Part shown: piece by piece, positions 1 through 8,380 of the stretch
How positions within the stretch are numbered: position 1 is the stretch's first letter
Layout of the letters: each line of letters begins with the position of its first letter
The notes under the pieces: model-generated
Databases searched by the model: none
The model's input: only the letters and a program-made list of their open reading frames with translations
What the model was told of the DNA's origin: nothing
Program-made: the position numbers and the translations under genes
DNA from: Prochlorococcus marinus str. MIT 0917
GTDB taxonomy: Bacteria > Cyanobacteriota > Cyanobacteriia > PCC-6307 > Cyanobiaceae
NCBI RefSeq assembly: GCF_027359575.1
Contig: NZ_CP114784.1
Location: 124,001 to 188,000 of the forward strand
Length of the DNA stretch: 64,000 nucleotides
Direction of reading: 5' to 3'

Positions 1-1
1 A

Positions 2-340
2 GAGGCAAATCCTAATGTTTTAAAAGATGCTGGCTTATGTGATTTGACAGCACATTTATGTATTGAATCAACCATCAATTATGCTCTGACTAATGGATGG
101 AAGTTTATGGGTGAGACTAGGCAGGGGCAAGCTCTCTTGGCGTTAGGACTTTCAAATTTTCTTTATTCTCTTCAAAATACAAGTAGTAATGATCTATCAG
201 CCGCATTAAATCGAAGAGAGTCATTATTGAGGCTAGTTGATCCAATTGGACTAGGGGACTTTAGGTGGTTAGCTTTTCAGAAGGATAGTAGTTGCGGTCT
301 GACTTTAAGAAATCGTTTTCTTGAAGAGCCAATTAGCTAA
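2..340 (+). CDS. MidA-like (COG1565) SAM-dependent methyltransferase, C-terminal part
   Basis: The reading frame is open from the window edge, so only the last 112 residues are visible. The stretch DLTAHLCIES, then a GETRQGQALLALGLSNFL segment, then GLGDFRWLAF near the end resembles the C-terminal part of the MidA/NDUFAF7 family, in which a DITAHVDF-like motif is followed by a glutamine-containing loop. Family members are class I methyltransferases; the mitochondrial one methylates an arginine of complex I. The SAM-binding half lies outside the window. The stop overlaps the end of the convergent aroB gene by 8 bp. Family assignment rests on remembered motifs only. Confidence 0.6.
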   Translation, partial: EANPNVLKDAGLCDLTAHLCIESTINYALTNGWKFMGETRQGQALLALGLSNFLYSLQNTSSNDLSAALNRRESLLRLVDPIGLGDFRWLAFQKDSSCGLTLRNRFLEEPIS

Positions 341-1439
341 GTTTTTGCAAGCATTCATGAATCTCTTTATTAGAGATATTATTTAATAATTGTACATCAC
401 CAATTTTTAATGGCATAACGAAACTCACTTTGCCATTTTTAACTTTCTTGTCTCCTTGAAGTGAGCTTAGAACACTCTCTATTTCAAGCTTTGGCCACTT
501 GGTGGGTAAACCTGCTTTTTCTATTAAGTGTTTCTGCCTTTTTGCATCAATATCTTTCCACAATCCCCTCTGAACGGCTAACTGACCTACTGCAACCATA
601 CCCATTGCGACTGCCTCACCATGAAGCCATTTCCCATAACCACAAAGATTTTCTATTACGTGACCAAATGTGTGTCCATAATTTAAGAATGCTCTAACTC
701 CACTTTCCTTTTCATCTTTTACAACAATATCTGCTTTAGATTTTGCAGAACGCTTGATTATTTCTAGTAGTAGTTTCTCATTCATTTTTGAAAGATCAGA
801 AATATTATCTTGCTTCTCTAGAAGTTCGAATAGTTCTAAGTCTGAAATAACTCCATACTTTATTATTTCAGCCATACCTGCTTTAAACTCTCGTGATGGG
901 AGCGTAAATAATGTTTTAGGGTCTATTAACACCAATTTAGGTTGATGAAAAGCACCTATAAGATTTTTACCTTTTGAATGATTTATGCCAGTTTTACCAC
1001 CAATGGAGGCATCAACCATGGCAAGTAGTGTCGTAGGGATTTGGACTACATGAATACCACGCAACCAAGTAGCAGCTGCAAACCCAGTCATGTCTCCAAT
1101 TACCCCACCTCCAAGGGCAATCATTAATGATCCTCTTTCTAATCTCGCTTCATATGCTGCATCGTGTATTAAATCTATAGAAGATTGATTCTTTTGGTCT
1201 TCTCCTGCTTTTATTATTAAAAGTCTTGGATTGTATTCCCTTTCAATCAAACTTTTAATGATGTAATCACCATATTGATCAGAGACTTCTTTATTAGATA
1301 CGACTAATACTTTTAGTCCTTTCCTAAAACCAATATTACATAGTTCATCTCCTATGCACTCAAGACTATTTTTTCCAATAACTATTTCGTATGGGCTGCT
1401 AGTTAAAGAGACTTTTATATGGTGGTTGTCTTTATTCAC
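333..1439 (-). CDS. aroB: 3-dehydroquinate synthase
   Basis: Converts DAHP to 3-dehydroquinate, the second step of the shikimate pathway, in the cytoplasm with NAD and a divalent metal. The 368-residue length is normal. Visible family motifs are GGGVIGDMTGFAAATWLRG (NAD-binding glycine-rich loop), PTTLLAMVDASIGGKTGIN, and the metal-ligand region NYGHTFGHVIE followed by HGEAVAMGM. The start is GTG (MNKDNHH). The gene is transcribed away from purK across a 281-bp gap and converges with the MidA-like gene. Confidence 0.97.
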   Translation of the reverse strand: MNKDNHHIKVSLTSSPYEIVIGKNSLECIGDELCNIGFRKGLKVLVVSNKEVSDQYGDYIIKSLIEREYNPRLLIIKAGEDQKNQSSIDLIHDAAYEARLERGSLMIALGGGVIGDMTGFAAATWLRGIHVVQIPTTLLAMVDASIGGKTGINHSKGKNLIGAFHQPKLVLIDPKTLFTLPSREFKAGMAEIIKYGVISDLELFELLEKQDNISDLSKMNEKLLLEIIKRSAKSKADIVVKDEKESGVRAFLNYGHTFGHVIENLCGYGKWLHGEAVAMGMVAVGQLAVQRGLWKDIDAKRQKHLIEKAGLPTKWPKLEIESVLSSLQGDKKVKNGKVSFVMPLKIGDVQLLNNISNKEIHECLQKLS

Positions 1440-1458
1440 AGTTGTTAGGATATAAGAT

Positions 1459-1488
1459 TTTGATGGTTTATTAAGTTAAATCATCAAA
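1459..1488. repeat. Inverted repeat between aroB and purK
   Basis: Two 12-nt arms (1459-1470 and 1477-1488) pair with one G-U wobble around a 6-nt loop. The repeat lies about 20 bp upstream of the aroB start codon. It is AT-rich and has no T-tract, so an operator or leader hairpin fits better than a terminator. A second short perfect palindrome (10 bp, centred on CGTATACG) lies at 1544-1553 in the same gap. No function can be assigned. Confidence 0.35.
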
Positions 1489-1720
1489 TTATAGAAGTAA
1501 TTATATGTTTGACTAACACATTTAATAATCAAATGATATGTATTCGTATACGATCAGTATTTATTCCGGGATCAAAATAATCACATAGTGGAATATTATT
1601 TGGGTTGTGAATTAAGAATGTTTTTATTAAAATCATAATTTAAACAGTATTTCTGTTTGTTCGCGATTTTGTTGTTTGTCTACAAGTGAGCAAAGCTCTA
1701 ATGATGAGGTCCTTAACTAA

Positions 1721-2866
1721 ATGATTGGGGTCGTGGGTGGAGGACAGCTGGCAATGCTTCTAGTTGAGGCTGGAAAGAAAAGAGATGTTGATGTCGTTGT
1801 TCAGACGACAGCCAAAACTGATCCTGCTGCTAAAAAGACAAATCAAGTTATTTTGCATGATCCTACTAATCCTGTGGGTACAAAACTTCTTGCCGAAAAG
1901 TCTCGCTTGATTACTTTTGAGAATGAATGGGTTGATATCCCTAGTTTACTTCTGCTTGAAAAAAAGGGAGTTACTTTTATCCCTAAACTTCAGTCAATAA
2001 GACCTTTAATTAATAAAATAACTCAAAGAGAGCTATTAAACAGCCTTGATATTCCCTGTCCTGATTGGTTGCCGATACCTTTAAAAAAATCATCAGAAAT
2101 CGACATTCCTGCTGATTGGGGATTCCCTTTGATGGCAAAAGCTGCCAAAGGTGGATATGACGGTAAAGGAACTAAAATTATTAAAAATTCAAAACATCTT
2201 CAAGAATTTTTAGTAGTTGAAAAAGAAGAGCAATGGATGTTAGAGAAATGGGTCTCTTTTGATAAGGAATTATCCATTGTTTCTAGTAGGGATTCAAAAG
2301 GGGTTGTTCGTAGTCTGCCAATCGTAGAAACCTACCAATCCAAGCAGGTTTGCGACTGGGTTCTTGCTCCAGCTGATATTAATCATGACGTTGAACTTAT
2401 GGTTAGAAATGTCGTATCTTCTTTGCTTGCAGAGTTGGATTACGTTGGAGTTATTGCTATTGAATTTTTCTACGGATCTGAAGGATTACTTGTAAACGAA
2501 ATAGCTCCAAGGACTCACAACTCAGGTCATTTTTCCATAGATGCCTGCAATAGTAGTCAGTTTGATCAACAAATATGTATCTCATCTGGGATTAAAGCCC
2601 CAATGCCTGTAATGCTTGTTAATGGAGCTTTAATGGCAAACCTGCTTGGTTTACCAACTAACTATCCAATAACACTTAATCAGAGGCTGGATGATTTAAG
2701 GGCTATGCCTGGCTTAAATGTTCATTGGTATGAAAAAGAAGAAGAAAAGAAAGGTAGGAAGCTTGGTCATGTTACTTATCTCTTGAATAATAAAGATGCT
2801 TTGTCTAGAAAAAAAGAAGCATTGGCTGTTTTAAAAACGATAAGGTCAATTTGGCCTACCTCATGA
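1721..2866 (+). CDS. purK: N5-carboxyaminoimidazole ribonucleotide synthase
   Basis: ATP-grasp enzyme of purine synthesis that carboxylates AIR to N5-CAIR using bicarbonate and ATP. It begins with the characteristic MIGVVGGGQLA and is 381 residues long. The ATP-grasp region is seen in PLMAKAAKGGYDGKGTKI, VEKEEQWMLEKWV and LVNEIAPRTHNSGHFS. An in-frame TAA directly precedes the ATG, which fixes this start. The 6S RNA gene follows about 20 bp after the stop, the order known from cyanobacteria. Confidence 0.97.
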   Translation: MIGVVGGGQLAMLLVEAGKKRDVDVVVQTTAKTDPAAKKTNQVILHDPTNPVGTKLLAEKSRLITFENEWVDIPSLLLLEKKGVTFIPKLQSIRPLINKITQRELLNSLDIPCPDWLPIPLKKSSEIDIPADWGFPLMAKAAKGGYDGKGTKIIKNSKHLQEFLVVEKEEQWMLEKWVSFDKELSIVSSRDSKGVVRSLPIVETYQSKQVCDWVLAPADINHDVELMVRNVVSSLLAELDYVGVIAIEFFYGSEGLLVNEIAPRTHNSGHFSIDACNSSQFDQQICISSGIKAPMPVMLVNGALMANLLGLPTNYPITLNQRLDDLRAMPGLNVHWYEKEEEKKGRKLGHVTYLLNNKDALSRKKEALAVLKTIRSIWPTS

Positions 2867-2884
2867 TGTTATTTTGTTTAGATT

Positions 2885-3070
2885 GTTCTAGTACTGCTTT
2901 GTTGGTATTGGCCTTTTCAAGTGCTCTGATCTGACTCTCTTTCGATATGGGGAGGCTGTCGTGAAAGTAACGTACACCAGTTTTATCTGGAAACGAAGCT
3001 TCACTTTGAATCCCCCTCTGGTTTTTCCAGGTCGATGCTTCTTGGGCCTTACGGCAAAGTGGTACTTACT
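2885..3070 (+). ncRNA. ssrS: 6S RNA (Yfr7 in Prochlorococcus literature)
   Basis: Directly downstream of purK, the conserved position of cyanobacterial 6S RNA, lies a non-coding stretch that folds into a long rod. The closing stem is clear: 2890-2901 pairs over all 12 positions with 3055-3066 (two G-U pairs). The interior is relatively GC-rich and purine/pyrimidine-asymmetric, as expected for 6S. The roughly 180-nt size fits the family. 6S RNA mimics an open promoter and sequesters the housekeeping sigma-RNA polymerase complex. The exact ends are estimated from the stem, not from a mapped transcript. Confidence 0.8.
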
Positions 3071-3177
3071 AAAAAAGTCGATTTAAATTATATAAGTTTT
3101 GAGGATTTAAATAATTTAGGCTTGAATTTTTGTTGGTTATTAGCTCCCTGCTTTTTGGAATGAGCAAACAATAAATT

Positions 3178-3528
3178 TCAAGAGGTTATTTCTCTAGATT
3201 TGCGGACCTTTCGCAGTAGTTCATGATCTTCTCTTGCTCTTTTATCAAGAATGGCTATGTCTCTTCTGGCTTTTTTATCAACTTTTTGAATATCTTCTCT
3301 TGCTCTTTGGTCCAGTAGCGCAACATCTTTTCGTGCCCGTTGGTCGATGTTCTCGAGATCCGCTCTAGCTCGTTGATCAACATTCTCTAAATCAATTTTT
3401 GCTCTTTCGATCATGCTTGTCATTGAGTCGACCATCATTGACAAAGCTGCAGGAACTTGTTTGCCGGAAGCTGAAAAAGAGGGTTGCTTATTAAGACTAA
3501 TTCCATTGTTTGCTTGATTAGAAGCCAT
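3178..3528 (-). CDS. Small protein of tandem 11-residue repeats
   Basis: 116 residues, not recognised as a named family. Residues 1-39 are polar and low-complexity. From about residue 40 to the C-terminus the protein consists of seven consecutive 11-residue units. The five central ones start at 51, 62, 73, 84 and 95 and read D-Q/K-R/K-A-R-x-D-x-x-x-L/I/V. Such hendecads form either a right-handed coiled coil or an amphipathic helix that can lie on a membrane or another surface. The helix is very highly charged, with Arg and Asp alternating. There is no signal peptide or membrane segment. It stands alone downstream of 6S RNA on the opposite strand. Function unknown. Confidence 0.85.
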   Translation of the reverse strand: MASNQANNGISLNKQPSFSASGKQVPAALSMMVDSMTSMIERAKIDLENVDQRARADLENIDQRARKDVALLDQRAREDIQKVDKKARRDIAILDKRAREDHELLRKVRKSREITS

Positions 3529-3754
3529 AGTTTTAATTAAAATTGGCTTGGATTAATTTAGTAGCCATTTTCTTCACTCTTCTATTATCCACTTTTATCT
3601 GCCAAAAAAATTAAAAGCTTCTGAAGAAAAACGAGATGTAATAGAGAGATGCAGCTTTTGCTTGAAGTGCTTATTTCCCTTGTATTTAGTATTTTTTCAG
3701 ATTTCAAAGAAATCTAAATTTTTAGGTTATTAAAAAGCCATCTAAAAAAAATTA

Positions 3755-3994
3755 TTAATAGTATTTCCCCTTTGGATAAAGTCTAGCTATTTTCTGCTTT
3801 TGATTTTCTTGCTCTAGGTTCTTTCTTTTCCGATCCTTGTATGAATCGTCACCTTCATTAAGCCTAAAAAAGACAAAGTAGAACATAACACCTGTAAAAA
3901 TCAATCCTATGAATAGCACCCAAAACCCGATTAATCCTGTAGGGGATAAGTAGTCAACGTTAAAAGAAATATCTCTCATTTTTATTACATACAA
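3755..3994 (-). CDS. Small single-span membrane protein
   Basis: Up to 79 residues. The first ATG gives MYVIKMRDIS; the second, five codons later, is an equally plausible start and neither has a clear Shine-Dalgarno sequence. One hydrophobic segment (about residues 20-45, GFWVLFIGLIFTGVMFYFVF) is followed by a strongly charged tail rich in Lys, Glu and Gln. The C-terminus would face the cytoplasm by the positive-inside rule. No family recognised. Confidence 0.6.
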   Translation of the reverse strand: MYVIKMRDISFNVDYLSPTGLIGFWVLFIGLIFTGVMFYFVFFRLNEGDDSYKDRKRKNLEQENQKQKIARLYPKGKYY

Positions 3995-4167
3995 AGACTA
4001 TTACTTTATATTATCTTTAATAAATAGAAAATGTTGGCATGGCTTGGTCTTTTGCAAATGTAAATTTTTACTTTCAACTTAAAAGACTTATTTGTTTTTA
4101 ATGAGGGTTTTTACGCATTAACTCACAGTAAAATCTAATTAGAATAAAGTTTGTTATTTTTTTTTTA

Positions 4168-4302
4168 ATGGAAGAAACCCATAACTATGCTTTTAACCTT
4201 CTGGTTCCATTAATGGGAATCGCTCCGTTGCTGATGCTATTTATATTAAAAGGCGAGAAGAAATCAAAGACTTCAAAGAGTTGGACTAGATCAACTAATT
4301 AA
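4168..4302 (+). CDS. 44-residue single-span membrane protein
   Basis: Short open frame MEETHNYAFN...RSTN with a hydrophobic core LLVPLMGIAPLLMLFIL followed by a Lys/Ser-rich tail. The shape resembles the small single-helix subunits of thylakoid complexes, but I cannot match it to any named Psb, Psa or Pet peptide. It is preceded by a run of T and no evident ribosome-binding site. Coding status is inferred from the clear membrane-segment pattern only. Confidence 0.5.
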   Translation: MEETHNYAFNLLVPLMGIAPLLMLFILKGEKKSKTSKSWTRSTN

Positions 4303-4530
4303 AATGGTAAAGAAATAAGATATTAATTTCATAAAAATTATTTACCTATTTATAATGTTTCTCTATTTATCTAACTATTTATTCATAAGTAATTTTAAAA
4401 CGTTAAAATATTTCATAAATTTCAAATCTAAATAAATGCCTGTTCGGTCTCCACTCACGTTTACTTTCTCTTTGCGCTATCTTGTTTTTATTAGATATTA
4501 CTCTAAATAATTAAAAGCTAATTTCTTCCA

Positions 4531-4653
4531 ATGCAAAAGCTTAAGACTCAGCAATTTGCAAAGTTTTTTCTAAAAGACTTAAAAACAGAAAAACCTGAAT
4601 ATATAAACGAGAAATATAGAGCTGATAAATTCAATTCCTCATCATCTAATTAA
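4531..4653 (+). CDS. Small basic hypothetical protein (40 aa)
   Basis: Open frame beginning MQKLKTQQFAKFFLKDLKTE and ending SSSSN. It is Lys-rich and probably helical in its first half, with a short serine tail. No family recognised. It lies in an AT-rich stretch between other tiny frames. Amino-acid composition looks protein-like, but nothing else supports translation. Confidence 0.4.
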   Translation: MQKLKTQQFAKFFLKDLKTEKPEYINEKYRADKFNSSSSN

Positions 4654-4912
4654 TTTTTTATTGTATGATTATTTTGACAATAAAAATTGCCTAGTAACTC
4701 TTTATACAATAAATTTTAACGTTCAGGTTTTTTGATAAATCAGATGTATTTTTTTATTTGCACTCTAAAGAATTATAGAGAATGTTATTCTATTAAAATC
4801 ACAGTTAGTCATATGTAATTTATACTTTGTTTTAATGCAAGAATTAAAATAATCTAAATAATCCTACAAAAATATAAAAGAATGCTATTTCTATTCTTAA
4901 TTTTTTGGATGT

Positions 4913-5026
4913 GTGAATAAAACGATTCTGAGCAAAACAACCCTCAAATGGATTTCAGGCCGAGATCCATCTTCTATTGACATAGCTATCATTACTGAAC
5001 TTCTCGGTAAAAAGGAGTTAAGATAA
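4913..5026 (+). CDS. Possible 37-residue peptide (GTG start)
   Basis: A frame from GTG reads VNKTILSKTTLKWISGRDPS...LLGKKELR. An in-frame TAA lies 15 bp upstream of the GTG, and there is no other start. This small block has visibly higher GC than the surrounding intergenic DNA, which is the main reason to list it. No family recognised. It could equally be a fragment of a decayed gene. Confidence 0.3.
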   Translation: MNKTILSKTTLKWISGRDPSSIDIAIITELLGKKELR

Positions 5027-5149
5027 CGTGTATTAACATGTGATTCAAATATAAAATCGTTAGAAATACTATTTAATTTTTATGAGCGTTGGTAAGTGCA
5101 TTTACCTAAAAAAGTTTTGTTAATTAATCTAGAAATATATATTTTTCAA

Positions 5150-5179
5150 TAGTAAATTTAGTTACTACTAAATTTACTA
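5150..5179 (+). repeat. Perfect 13-bp inverted repeat abutting a start codon
   Basis: Arms 5150-5162 and 5167-5179 are perfectly complementary around a 4-nt loop (TACT). The repeat ends 2 nt before the ATG at 5182 and so covers the whole region where a ribosome-binding site would lie. It could be an operator or an mRNA hairpin controlling initiation; there is no T-tract for a terminator. Confidence 0.55.
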
Positions 5180-5181
5180 AT

Positions 5182-5328
5182 ATGAAAACCGCTCAAGATA
5201 GATATTTTGAATGTTTAGAAGTTTGTATTGAAGATGAACAGGGCAAATCTTGTCGCCAAGTATGCGCACCTATTCTAAATGATGATCCTTCTGACCACCC
5301 TAAAGTTCCATTAACTAATAATCATTAA
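5182..5328 (+). CDS. 48-residue twin-CX3C protein
   Basis: Small acidic protein with two CX3C motifs: Cys11/Cys15 and Cys24/Cys28, separated by eight residues (FECLEVC and SCRQVC). Paired CX3C motifs on two short helices are typical of disulfide-stapled helical hairpins or of small metal sites. No signal peptide is present, so a cytoplasmic thiol or metal role is more natural than an exported one. No named family recognised. The start codon directly follows a perfect inverted repeat. Confidence 0.6.
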   Translation: MKTAQDRYFECLEVCIEDEQGKSCRQVCAPILNDDPSDHPKVPLTNNH

Positions 5329-5511
5329 ATTTTTACATTTAAAAATCCTAAACTTAAAATATTTAGCCCTGAAACTATATACAAAATATAGATAATTTCA
5401 GTCTCCAAAATTTCTATAGTATTCTTTATTTATTTTAATGGTCACTTTATTGATTGGAAGTGCTTTTCGGTTTTCAAATTAGCTAGAATTTATTAAATTT
5501 TTACACAAATT

Positions 5512-5670
5512 ATGGATACTCCTATTATGCATATAAATTTTTTCAATGCATTGCTGGCTCTTTATGTGATTGGTTATCAGTTCTCTATATGCTTGGATTG
5601 GAGTTGGATACCAATGAATAAAGAAGATTATCAACTCCCCTATCAAGATAAATGGAGTAGTACAAGTTGA
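5512..5670 (+). CDS. 52-residue hypothetical membrane-associated protein
   Basis: Open frame MDTPIMHINFFNALLALYVIG...KWSSTS. One hydrophobic stretch (about residues 9-28) is followed by a Trp/Tyr-rich polar tail (DWSWIPMNKEDYQLPYQDKW). The profile suggests one membrane helix with a short exposed tail. No family recognised and no obvious ribosome-binding site. Confidence 0.45.
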   Translation: MDTPIMHINFFNALLALYVIGYQFSICLDWSWIPMNKEDYQLPYQDKWSSTS

Positions 5671-5861
5671 TAGATTAAAAAGTTCACTAATCTTTTCGTG
5701 ATTTTTTGAAATTAGAAGATAAACTTTTTAAAAAATATTATTAATATATCTAAACGATCTAATAATATCAATAAATATTCCAAAGGTAGAATTCAGATTT
5801 AACTCAGTTAATTTAATTATTTTTTTTAATATATAGTTTTTAATATAGACCTTATTAATTT

Positions 5862-6092
5862 CTATATACTCTGAACCACATGAAACAAACCAAATGAATA
5901 CCCACCTATAAGTATCCAACCGAGAATAGCTGAAATTATAGTCGATCTTCTATTATGCCTTCTTATTGCATTTTCAATCATTTCATTTACGTCTTCTCTA
6001 TTTATTAAATTTGTAGGTTGTGGATTGGTAGAAGTCATGGGTTTATGTAAATTTGATGCTTTGAGTTTGTTTGTAAATCGCTGCTTAACCAA
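5862..6092 (-). CDS. Small C-terminally anchored membrane protein
   Basis: Up to 76 residues. A second ATG at residue 19 (MTSTNPQPTN) gives a 58-residue product that is perhaps more likely. A polar N-terminal half contains an acidic-basic helix (REDVNEMIENAIRRHNRR), followed by one hydrophobic segment STIISAILGWILIGGYSFGL near the C-terminus. The N-terminus is expected to be cytoplasmic. No family recognised. Confidence 0.6.
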   Translation of the reverse strand: MVKQRFTNKLKASNLHKPMTSTNPQPTNLINREDVNEMIENAIRRHNRRSTIISAILGWILIGGYSFGLFHVVQSI

Positions 6093-6504
6093 TTTACTTT
6101 TGAGAAAGAATTAGCTTAAGGAAGCAATTTCGGCCTATCTTTTTAGCTATGCTTAATAGAAACAGCAAAGGGTGGCTAAAAAGCGGGCAATGAATTCATA
6201 TGTAAATAATTGTTAAGACTATAAAGGATTTTTGTAGAAGTTGTGTAGGTAAAATCACTTTATTTGCTTTTTGCTCCAATCAATTGAATACTAAGTTAAA
6301 TATGGGAAGTTTTGAAATTTGATTTATTTAAAAAGAACAGGGTGCATTTTTTTTATCAAAGTTAATCCATGCCAAGCCCATGTAGTAAATAAATTTTGTC
6401 TTTTATTTAATAGTTTGGTTGTTAATTAGTCATTCAATTAATCGTTGCCGCCATAAAAGGGAGTCTGCTTCCACAGTTGATTGAGAATAATGTAATAATA
6501 AAGT
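6093..6504. other. Intergenic stretch without a recognised gene
   Basis: About 410 bp of AT-rich DNA. The only structure seen is a pair of perfect 9-bp complementary arms (6139-6147 and 6175-6183) 27 nt apart, too loose to call a terminator. No convincing coding frame, tRNA or ncRNA signature was found. Confidence 0.4.
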
Positions 6505-6660
6505 ATGAAAAATCTTTCACCAATAGATATAGACCATCACTTGGAAAAGCTTGAGTTCGCTTTGGCGATTTCTCAGACTATTGGTGATAAGAATAAATCA
6601 GCTAAGATTAGAGCTCAGCTAAAGATGATTGGCTATAACAAGCAAGAGCCTGGTACGTAA
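6505..6660 (+). CDS. 51-residue helical hypothetical protein
   Basis: Open frame MKNLSPIDIDHHLEKLEFAL...NKQEPGT. It is soluble and probably two short helices, with a Lys-rich second half (GDKNKSAKIRAQLKM). No family recognised. The surrounding DNA is non-coding, and the amino-acid composition is normal for a small cytoplasmic protein. Confidence 0.5.
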   Translation: MKNLSPIDIDHHLEKLEFALAISQTIGDKNKSAKIRAQLKMIGYNKQEPGT

Positions 6661-6724
6661 AATTACTTTTAAAGTAGAAAAGTTTTTTTATACTTACGAA
6701 GAAAGCCTATCTATTAAATCAAAA

Positions 6725-7180
6725 TTATATATTACTTTCGTTATTATCTGATTCGTTCTTTTCTAAATGCTTTCTAGCCAGAAAAGAATATGATGCTTGG
6801 TGTTTTTCCTTCCATTCTTTATGCTCTTTTATTTGTTTTTTTAATTTTTCTAAACTCTCTTTTTCTTCTGGATAAACCCTCTCTAAGTATTCAGGACTTA
6901 AGTTGATATTACCTTCAAATTCATAAACCATTTCCTCGAATGATTCACCTATTCCAAGGATATCTGCCATGAAATCTTCAAACTCATCAATATTTATTTC
7001 TTGAAGAACTTTTCTTAACTTACTTTGGCTTGATTCTTCTGGCTCCCATTCTTTTTTTAGAACGTGAAGAAGATTAAGCTGGCCAATTCTATCTAGAAGA
7101 TCCCACTTGGATGCATCATCGGCTGAGTAAAAATAGGAGCCATCACCAGACTGATAAAACTTGCCTCTTTCTTTATCCAT
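6725..7180 (-). CDS. Hypothetical protein, acidic and helical (151 aa)
   Basis: Soluble protein with no membrane segment. The N-terminus (GKFYQSGDGSYFYSADDASKWDLLDRIG) is aromatic and polar. The middle is acidic (EINIDEFEDFMADILGIGESFEEMVYEFEG). The C-terminal third is a Lys/Glu-rich probable coiled coil (about residues 105-145). No family recognised. The frame is well isolated and long for this AT-rich region, so coding is likely. Confidence 0.75.
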   Translation of the reverse strand: MDKERGKFYQSGDGSYFYSADDASKWDLLDRIGQLNLLHVLKKEWEPEESSQSKLRKVLQEINIDEFEDFMADILGIGESFEEMVYEFEGNINLSPEYLERVYPEEKESLEKLKKQIKEHKEWKEKHQASYSFLARKHLEKNESDNNESNI

Positions 7181-7401
7181 TTATATTAAGTGGAGAACGT
7201 ATTAAATCTTCTATCTCAGGTTTACAGTGGTAATACATTTGATTCGATTTGTTTATGACTAAATTTGATTTTAGTAATTTATTTGATTTTATTATATACG
7301 TATTAGGATAGCAATCATTTTCATATCTTTCTGTTCTTTTGATTGTTTTTAGATTTATTATTTGTTTGGATTATTAATATTATAGTTTGAGTTATTAAAT
7401 A

Positions 7402-7809
7402 TCATTTTTCATCAAAGAAATCTAATGGAAAGGGGCCAATAGTTCTTGATGGCAATGAATTGTCATAATTCTGACAACCAATTAAAATACCTTCTCCCAG
7501 ACCAAATTCAATTCTTGCGTGAATTTCCCCTGATTTTTGATTAGCTTTTAAGAATATTGGACCGTCAATACTTGGTAATTTTATGCATTTCATTTCATTG
7601 AGTTTAAATTTTTTTTCTATTCTTCTGACTGCATTAAGTCCTTTTTTTAATGAAGGTGACATCACTCCTATCGTTATCCAATCTGATTTCTGAATAATAA
7701 GACTAAGTTCATTAAATAGTATTTTTGATTGTTTTTTATCTAATTTTGGAGCAGATCTCAATTTATCAAGGTCTTCTAATGTGTAGATATCGACGTTTGT
7801 TTTAGACAT
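7402..7809 (-). CDS. DUF1824 family protein
   Basis: 135 residues, soluble. The pattern SDWITIGVMSPSLKKGLNAV in the middle, GPIFLKANQKSGEIHAR, and a C-terminal GEGILIGCQNYDNSLPSRT followed by IGPFPLDFF matches what I know of the cyanobacterial DUF1824 family, whose function is unknown. Both flanks are non-coding, so it is probably monocistronic. The assignment rests on remembered motifs; a profile search against PF08854 would decide it. Confidence 0.65.
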   Translation of the reverse strand: MSKTNVDIYTLEDLDKLRSAPKLDKKQSKILFNELSLIIQKSDWITIGVMSPSLKKGLNAVRRIEKKFKLNEMKCIKLPSIDGPIFLKANQKSGEIHARIEFGLGEGILIGCQNYDNSLPSRTIGPFPLDFFDEK

Positions 7810-8030
7810 TTAAATCATAATTACTTATTTTATCAGCAATATTAGTTTTTTTCTAGTATTAATTTTCTTTTAGGTATTTATCTTTGCTTTTGAAATAGAT
7901 TGAAAACTAAAAATCTATAAAATATTTACTAAAGCAACATTCAAAAAATTATCTAATAAACAAATAATATTTATTAGGAGATCTTTCTGAAAATCTTTTA
8001 AATCTAATCATGGATTGCATTTAATCTCTT

Positions 8031-8222
8031 TCAGTTGAGATTGTTAGATTCTTCTATTCTCCTGGATTCATGCAATTGTTCTAATTCGTTATATATGTCA
8101 CGTAATATTGTCTGTATTTGATCTGAATTCTCTATAGCACCTAGCGAATTCATTGCTTTTAAAAGGCTTTCTTTAGCTTCTATTAAAGCTCGACATTGCG
8201 TGCTACCCGCTTCGGAGGACAT
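8031..8222 (-). CDS. Small helical hypothetical protein (63 aa)
   Basis: MSSEAGSTQCRALIEAKESL... with Leu/Ile/Glu patterning suggesting two amphipathic helices (about residues 10-28 and 34-57). Soluble, with one Cys. No family recognised. It stands alone on the minus strand. Confidence 0.6.
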   Translation of the reverse strand: MSSEAGSTQCRALIEAKESLLKAMNSLGAIENSDQIQTILRDIYNELEQLHESRRIEESNNLN

Positions 8223-8380
8223 CTTTGTTTTAGTTGTTGCTTCTTTTTATTATATCTTTTATTTTAAATGATTAATTTTCTTTCAATTTTTTTAAATTTT
8301 TATTTCTTTAACTTCACTTTAGATTTTAGGCTTGACGAAGCCTGCTTTTTTAATTAAAAACAAAATTAAGAATTGATTTT

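Noticed and set aside
1544-1553. 10-bp palindrome TCGTATACGA upstream of purK
   Set aside because: Too short to distinguish from chance in this AT-rich gap, and it matches no regulator site I know.
5728-5919. 63-codon minus-strand frame
   Set aside because: Overlaps the end of the better-supported 5862-6092 gene and is Ile/Asn/Lys-rich as expected for random AT-rich DNA.
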